From CAZAGT01 sp964484515 (GTDB lineage Bacteria > Desulfobacterota > DSM-4660 > Desulfatiglandales > HGW-15): 5,185 nt of DNA. A program made the translations under genes and the position numbers. Shown piece by piece: positions 4,773-5,185 of the stretch (position 1 is the stretch's first letter; each line of letters begins with the position of its first letter). The stretch lies in NCBI GenBank assembly GCA_964484515.1, contig CAZAGT010000363.1:1-5185 (forward strand). Reading direction: 5' to 3'. The notes beneath the pieces are model-generated. The model did no database searches. It saw only the letters and a program-made list of their open reading frames with translations, and was not told the DNA's origin.

Positions 4773-5185
4773 ATGGATACCATTGTCTGCGTAAAACGGG
4801 TTCCCTTCACCCAGGAGGCGGATCTGGAGATCGATGCCGACAAGAAGGGTGTGCGCAAAGATATGCTCCCCTTTGTAATTAATGAATGGGACAACTATGC
4901 GATTGAGGAGGCTATCCAACTCAAGGACCAGCAAGGAGGTACGGTCACGGCCGTCACGGTCGGTGGGGAAGAGGATGAAGAAGTGCTCAGGAGATGCCTG
5001 GCCATGGGTGCGGATAAGGCGATCCGAATCGAGCCCGGCGAACTCGATCTGGACGCCTTTGCGATATCGACGGTCCTGGCCGAAGTCATCAAAGGGATCC
5101 CCTTTGATCTCATTATGACCGGAGTTCAGGCAGATGATCTAAACAATGGGGCGGTAGGGATTATGTTGGCCGAACAGTTGGGTAT
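4773..5185 (+). CDS. etfB: Electron transfer flavoprotein beta subunit, 3' end beyond the window
   Basis: The first 137 codons are present and the gene runs off the right edge. The start MDTIVCVKRVP is the typical N-terminal strand and loop of EtfB/FixA. It is followed by INEWDNYAIEEAIQLKD (the family's NPxDxxAxEEA region, here with Glu-Trp in place of the usual Pro), the VTAVTVGGEE strand-turn, LRRCLAMGADKAIRI, and TGVQADDLNNGAVGIMLAEQLG-like sequence matching the family's GxQxxDxxxxxVG nucleotide-binding loop. EtfB pairs with EtfA to form a soluble FAD carrier that takes electrons from acyl-CoA dehydrogenases; etfA is expected just downstream. It lies 40 bp after the membrane oxidoreductase gene in the same direction, with no terminator between them. 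The residues that separate bifurcating from ordinary ETFs lie largely beyond the visible part, so the type cannot be stated. Confidence 0.95.
   Translation, partial: MDTIVCVKRVPFTQEADLEIDADKKGVRKDMLPFVINEWDNYAIEEAIQLKDQQGGTVTAVTVGGEEDEEVLRRCLAMGADKAIRIEPGELDLDAFAISTVLAEVIKGIPFDLIMTGVQADDLNNGAVGIMLAEQLG

Noticed and set aside
4881..4889. AATGAATGG inside etfB as a second operator half-site
   Set aside because: It encodes the conserved Asn-Glu-Trp segment of EtfB and has no matching right arm.
1..5185. CRISPR arrays, tRNA or rRNA genes, insertion sequences
   Set aside because: I found no spaced repeat array, no cloverleaf-like or rRNA-like sequence, and no transposase or terminal inverted repeats on either strand.

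Overview
The window looks like a bacterial chromosome fragment from a draft or metagenome assembly. A run of ten Ns at 328-337 marks a scaffold join. The coding sequence is moderately GC-rich. The gene content (a TPR protein, a DUF898-type membrane protein, and a membrane Fe-S oxidoreductase placed directly before an electron-transfer flavoprotein gene) fits an anaerobic or facultative environmental bacterium, for example Deltaproteobacteria-like, NC10/Methylomirabilota-like or Nitrospirota-like lineages. The taxonomic guess is inference only; nothing here fixes it.

Layout. (1) 1-324, plus strand: the C-terminal end of a TPR protein, probably the tail of an M48-family metalloprotease. It has an apparent one-base frameshift in an A run at 59-62. 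(2) 325-485: a short convergent spacer with the scaffold gap, short TGAAG repeats and at most a weak terminator. (3) 486-2378, minus strand: a 630-residue protein that joins four DUF898-like membrane repeats, four TPRs and a C-terminal beta-rich domain I cannot name. (4) 2379-2659: a 281-bp divergent intergenic region with an AT-rich tract, a hairpin, a possible minus-strand promoter and a much better plus-strand promoter. The latter overlaps a perfect 9-2-9 bp palindrome built from AATGAATG/CATTCATT half-sites. (5) 2660-4732, plus strand: a membrane-anchored Fe-S oxidoreductase with a NarI-like haem b region, two 4Fe-4S motifs and two CCG-type domains, the first of which has lost its cysteines. 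(6) 4773 to the window end, plus strand: the start of etfB.

How the genes work together. The last two genes are 40 bp apart in the same direction and form the start of an operon. Family knowledge suggests that EtfAB collects electrons from acyl-CoA dehydrogenases and that the Fe-S/haem protein passes them to the membrane quinone pool (ETF:quinone oxidoreductase of the EMO/DUF224 type). The palindrome at the predicted transcription start resembles operators of TetR-family fatty-acid regulators, which suggests that the operon is switched on by acyl-CoA supply. The divergent DUF898-TPR gene and the upstream TPR gene have no evident link to this pathway.

The most notable points are the operator-promoter pair, the cysteine-free first CCG domain, and the three-part fusion of the minus-strand protein. 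I do not see a clearly new multi-gene system.
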